A DNA stretch of 64,000 nucleotides. It comes from Planctomycetota bacterium (GTDB lineage Bacteria; Planctomycetota; J058; J103). The notes under the pieces are model-generated. The model was not told the DNA's origin, did not search any database, and saw only the letters and a list, made by a program, of their open reading frames with translations. A program made the position numbers and the translations under genes. The stretch is from NCBI GenBank assembly GCA_026004615.1, contig BPJM01000003.1, forward strand, positions 62,001 through 126,000, written 5' to 3'. Shown here in pieces: positions 63,203-64,000 of this stretch (positions within the stretch are counted from its first letter, which is position 1; each line of letters starts with the position of its first letter).

Positions 63203-64000
63203 ATGCGGCGGGAGCTGCTCGGGCTGGTGATCGCACTGGGCGGCTGGCTCGCAGGCTGCGCCGGGCCGGCCGGCCCGGCCGGGCCCGGCGCGCAGGCGGC
63301 GGCCGCCGCGGAGCCGGACCCGGTCATCGCCGCGTTCGGCGCGACGCTGCTCACCTACTACGAGCAGCGCGCGCTCGCCGAGCAGGGAGCCGATCCCCAT
63401 GCGCCCCCCGCCGCTGGAACTGCTGCGGCGGCGGGCGCGGGCGGGCGCCGAGCTCATCGAGCGGCTGGGGCGCGCGGGCCTGCACGTGCCGCCCGCGGCG
63501 GCGGCGGCGGGACTCGGCGGCCTGGCGCCCTTCGTCGAGCGCTACGTGCACACCCGCACCCCGCACGGCTTCGCCTACCTCGGCGGAGCGGAGCGCGATC
63601 CGCTCCAGCCGGCCAACGCCTTCCCCGGCTCGTTCCTGCTCGTGCAGGCACCCGAGCGACAGGCGGGGCTGGAGCTCGAGCTGGCGGGCCGGCGGGTTCG
63701 CTACCACCTCGTCGTCTACGACCGGGTGCTGGTGCCGTGCTACGAGGCGTGGCGCGCCGGCTGCCGCCCCGCCGTCCAGGACGCGGAGGAGCAGCCGCTG
63801 GTGCGGCTGTTCGGGGATGTGGTCTGGGTCGACCGCGGGCGGCTGGCGGCGCTGGCCGAGGAGCGGCTGTACGGGCGCGCCGCGTACTACCGGGAGCTCG
63901 CCCGGCGTTACCCCGAGCCGGCAGCGCGGCTGGCGCTGCCGGCTCGGGCGCGCGCCGCGCTGGCGCGCGACCTGCTGCGCTGGCGCGCGCTGCAGGGACT
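63203..64000 (+). CDS. Putative lipoprotein with an apparent frameshift, truncated by the right edge
   Basis: From the ATG at 63203, frame 1 encodes a lipoprotein signal ending in LAGC (Cys19) and ~45 further residues (PDPVIAAFGATLLTYYEQRAL). Beyond about 63404 the protein-like reading moves to another frame (ELLRRRARAGAELIERLG, APFVERYVHTRTPHGFAYLG, RYHLVVYDRVLVP). That second frame also has its own ATG at 63399. A run of six C at 63404-63409 with one base too many would join the two into one continuous protein. It may be a sequencing error, a real mutation or two separate genes. No family was recognised. Confidence 0.5.
   Translation, partial: MRRELLGLVIALGGWLAGCAGPAGPAGPGAQAAAAAEPDPVIAAFGATLLTYYEQRALAEQGADPHAPPAAGTAAAAGAGGRRAHRAAGARGPARAARGGGGGTRRPGALRRALRAHPHPARLRLPRRSGARSAPAGQRLPRLVPARAGTRATGGAGARAGGPAGSLPPRRLRPGAGAVLRGVARRLPPRRPGRGGAAAGAAVRGCGLGRPRAAGGAGRGAAVRARRVLPGARPALPRAGSAAGAAGSGARRAGARPAALARAAGT

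Overview
The window is about 64 kb of a very GC-rich (by eye above 70% G+C) chromosome from a bacterium with an outer membrane. The envelope genes show this: a type II secretion system (T2SS), BamD-like and LptE-like lipoproteins, an outer-membrane beta-barrel and an Mla phospholipid transporter. Several traits suggest Planctomycetota: a secreted squalene-cyclase-like repeat protein at the left edge, paired SPFH proteins, RNase Y with YmdB, and stand-alone GspE-N-like repeat proteins. This is inference from protein style; Myxococcota or another deep diderm phylum is not excluded. No insertion sequence, prophage, integrase or CRISPR array was seen. The content looks like core chromosome with several lineage-specific genes.

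Layout. 1-6974: the edge-truncated repeat protein, divergent from an overlapping four-gene run (two SPFH proteins, a small lipoprotein, PIN-PhoH), then an unknown gene. 7126-19148: a nearly complete T2SS in two convergent operons, gspK-C-L-M on + and gspD-E-F-G-H-I-J on -. 19424-25480: a FlgM-like gene, two actin-fold ATPases flanking a coiled-coil protein, a small membrane protein and RNase III. This is the best candidate for an undescribed system. 25506-35240: a GT2 glycosyltransferase, MetH, a secreted protein with a heavy-metal-binding tail, a receiver-only protein, a YhaM-like exonuclease and DapA. 35486-39576: rny, a 475-bp non-coding interval with a candidate 6S-like RNA and two stable leader hairpins, recO, and a CBS-pair/CorC membrane protein. 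39679-50716: bamD-like, lptE, then ymdB-xseA-xseB-ispA in overlapping order, a BatA-like VWA protein, a nucleotide-sugar epimerase, der, ruvC and mtnA. 50815-54242: two GspE-N-like repeat proteins, transaldolase and a large methyltransferase. 54348-54599: tRNA-Ala(CGC) and tRNA-Leu(UAG). 54729-64000: a repeat lipoprotein, an outer-membrane barrel, a HemJ-like protein, a PhhB-like dehydratase, the operon [WPL-repeat lipoprotein]-mlaE-mlaF-mlaD, and a gene with an apparent frameshift at the right edge.

How the genes work together. Translational coupling through 4-nt ATGA or GTGA overlaps is the rule. Recognisable sigma70-type promoters (TTGxxx, 16-19 bp, TAxxxT) precede most operons, and some -10 boxes lie 7-8 nt before the ATG, as expected for leaderless mRNAs. 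Envelope building dominates: secretion, LPS and OMP assembly factors, and Mla lipid transport. A second theme is RNA turnover (RNase Y, RNase III, YhaM-like, YmdB, PIN-PhoH, candidate 6S RNA).
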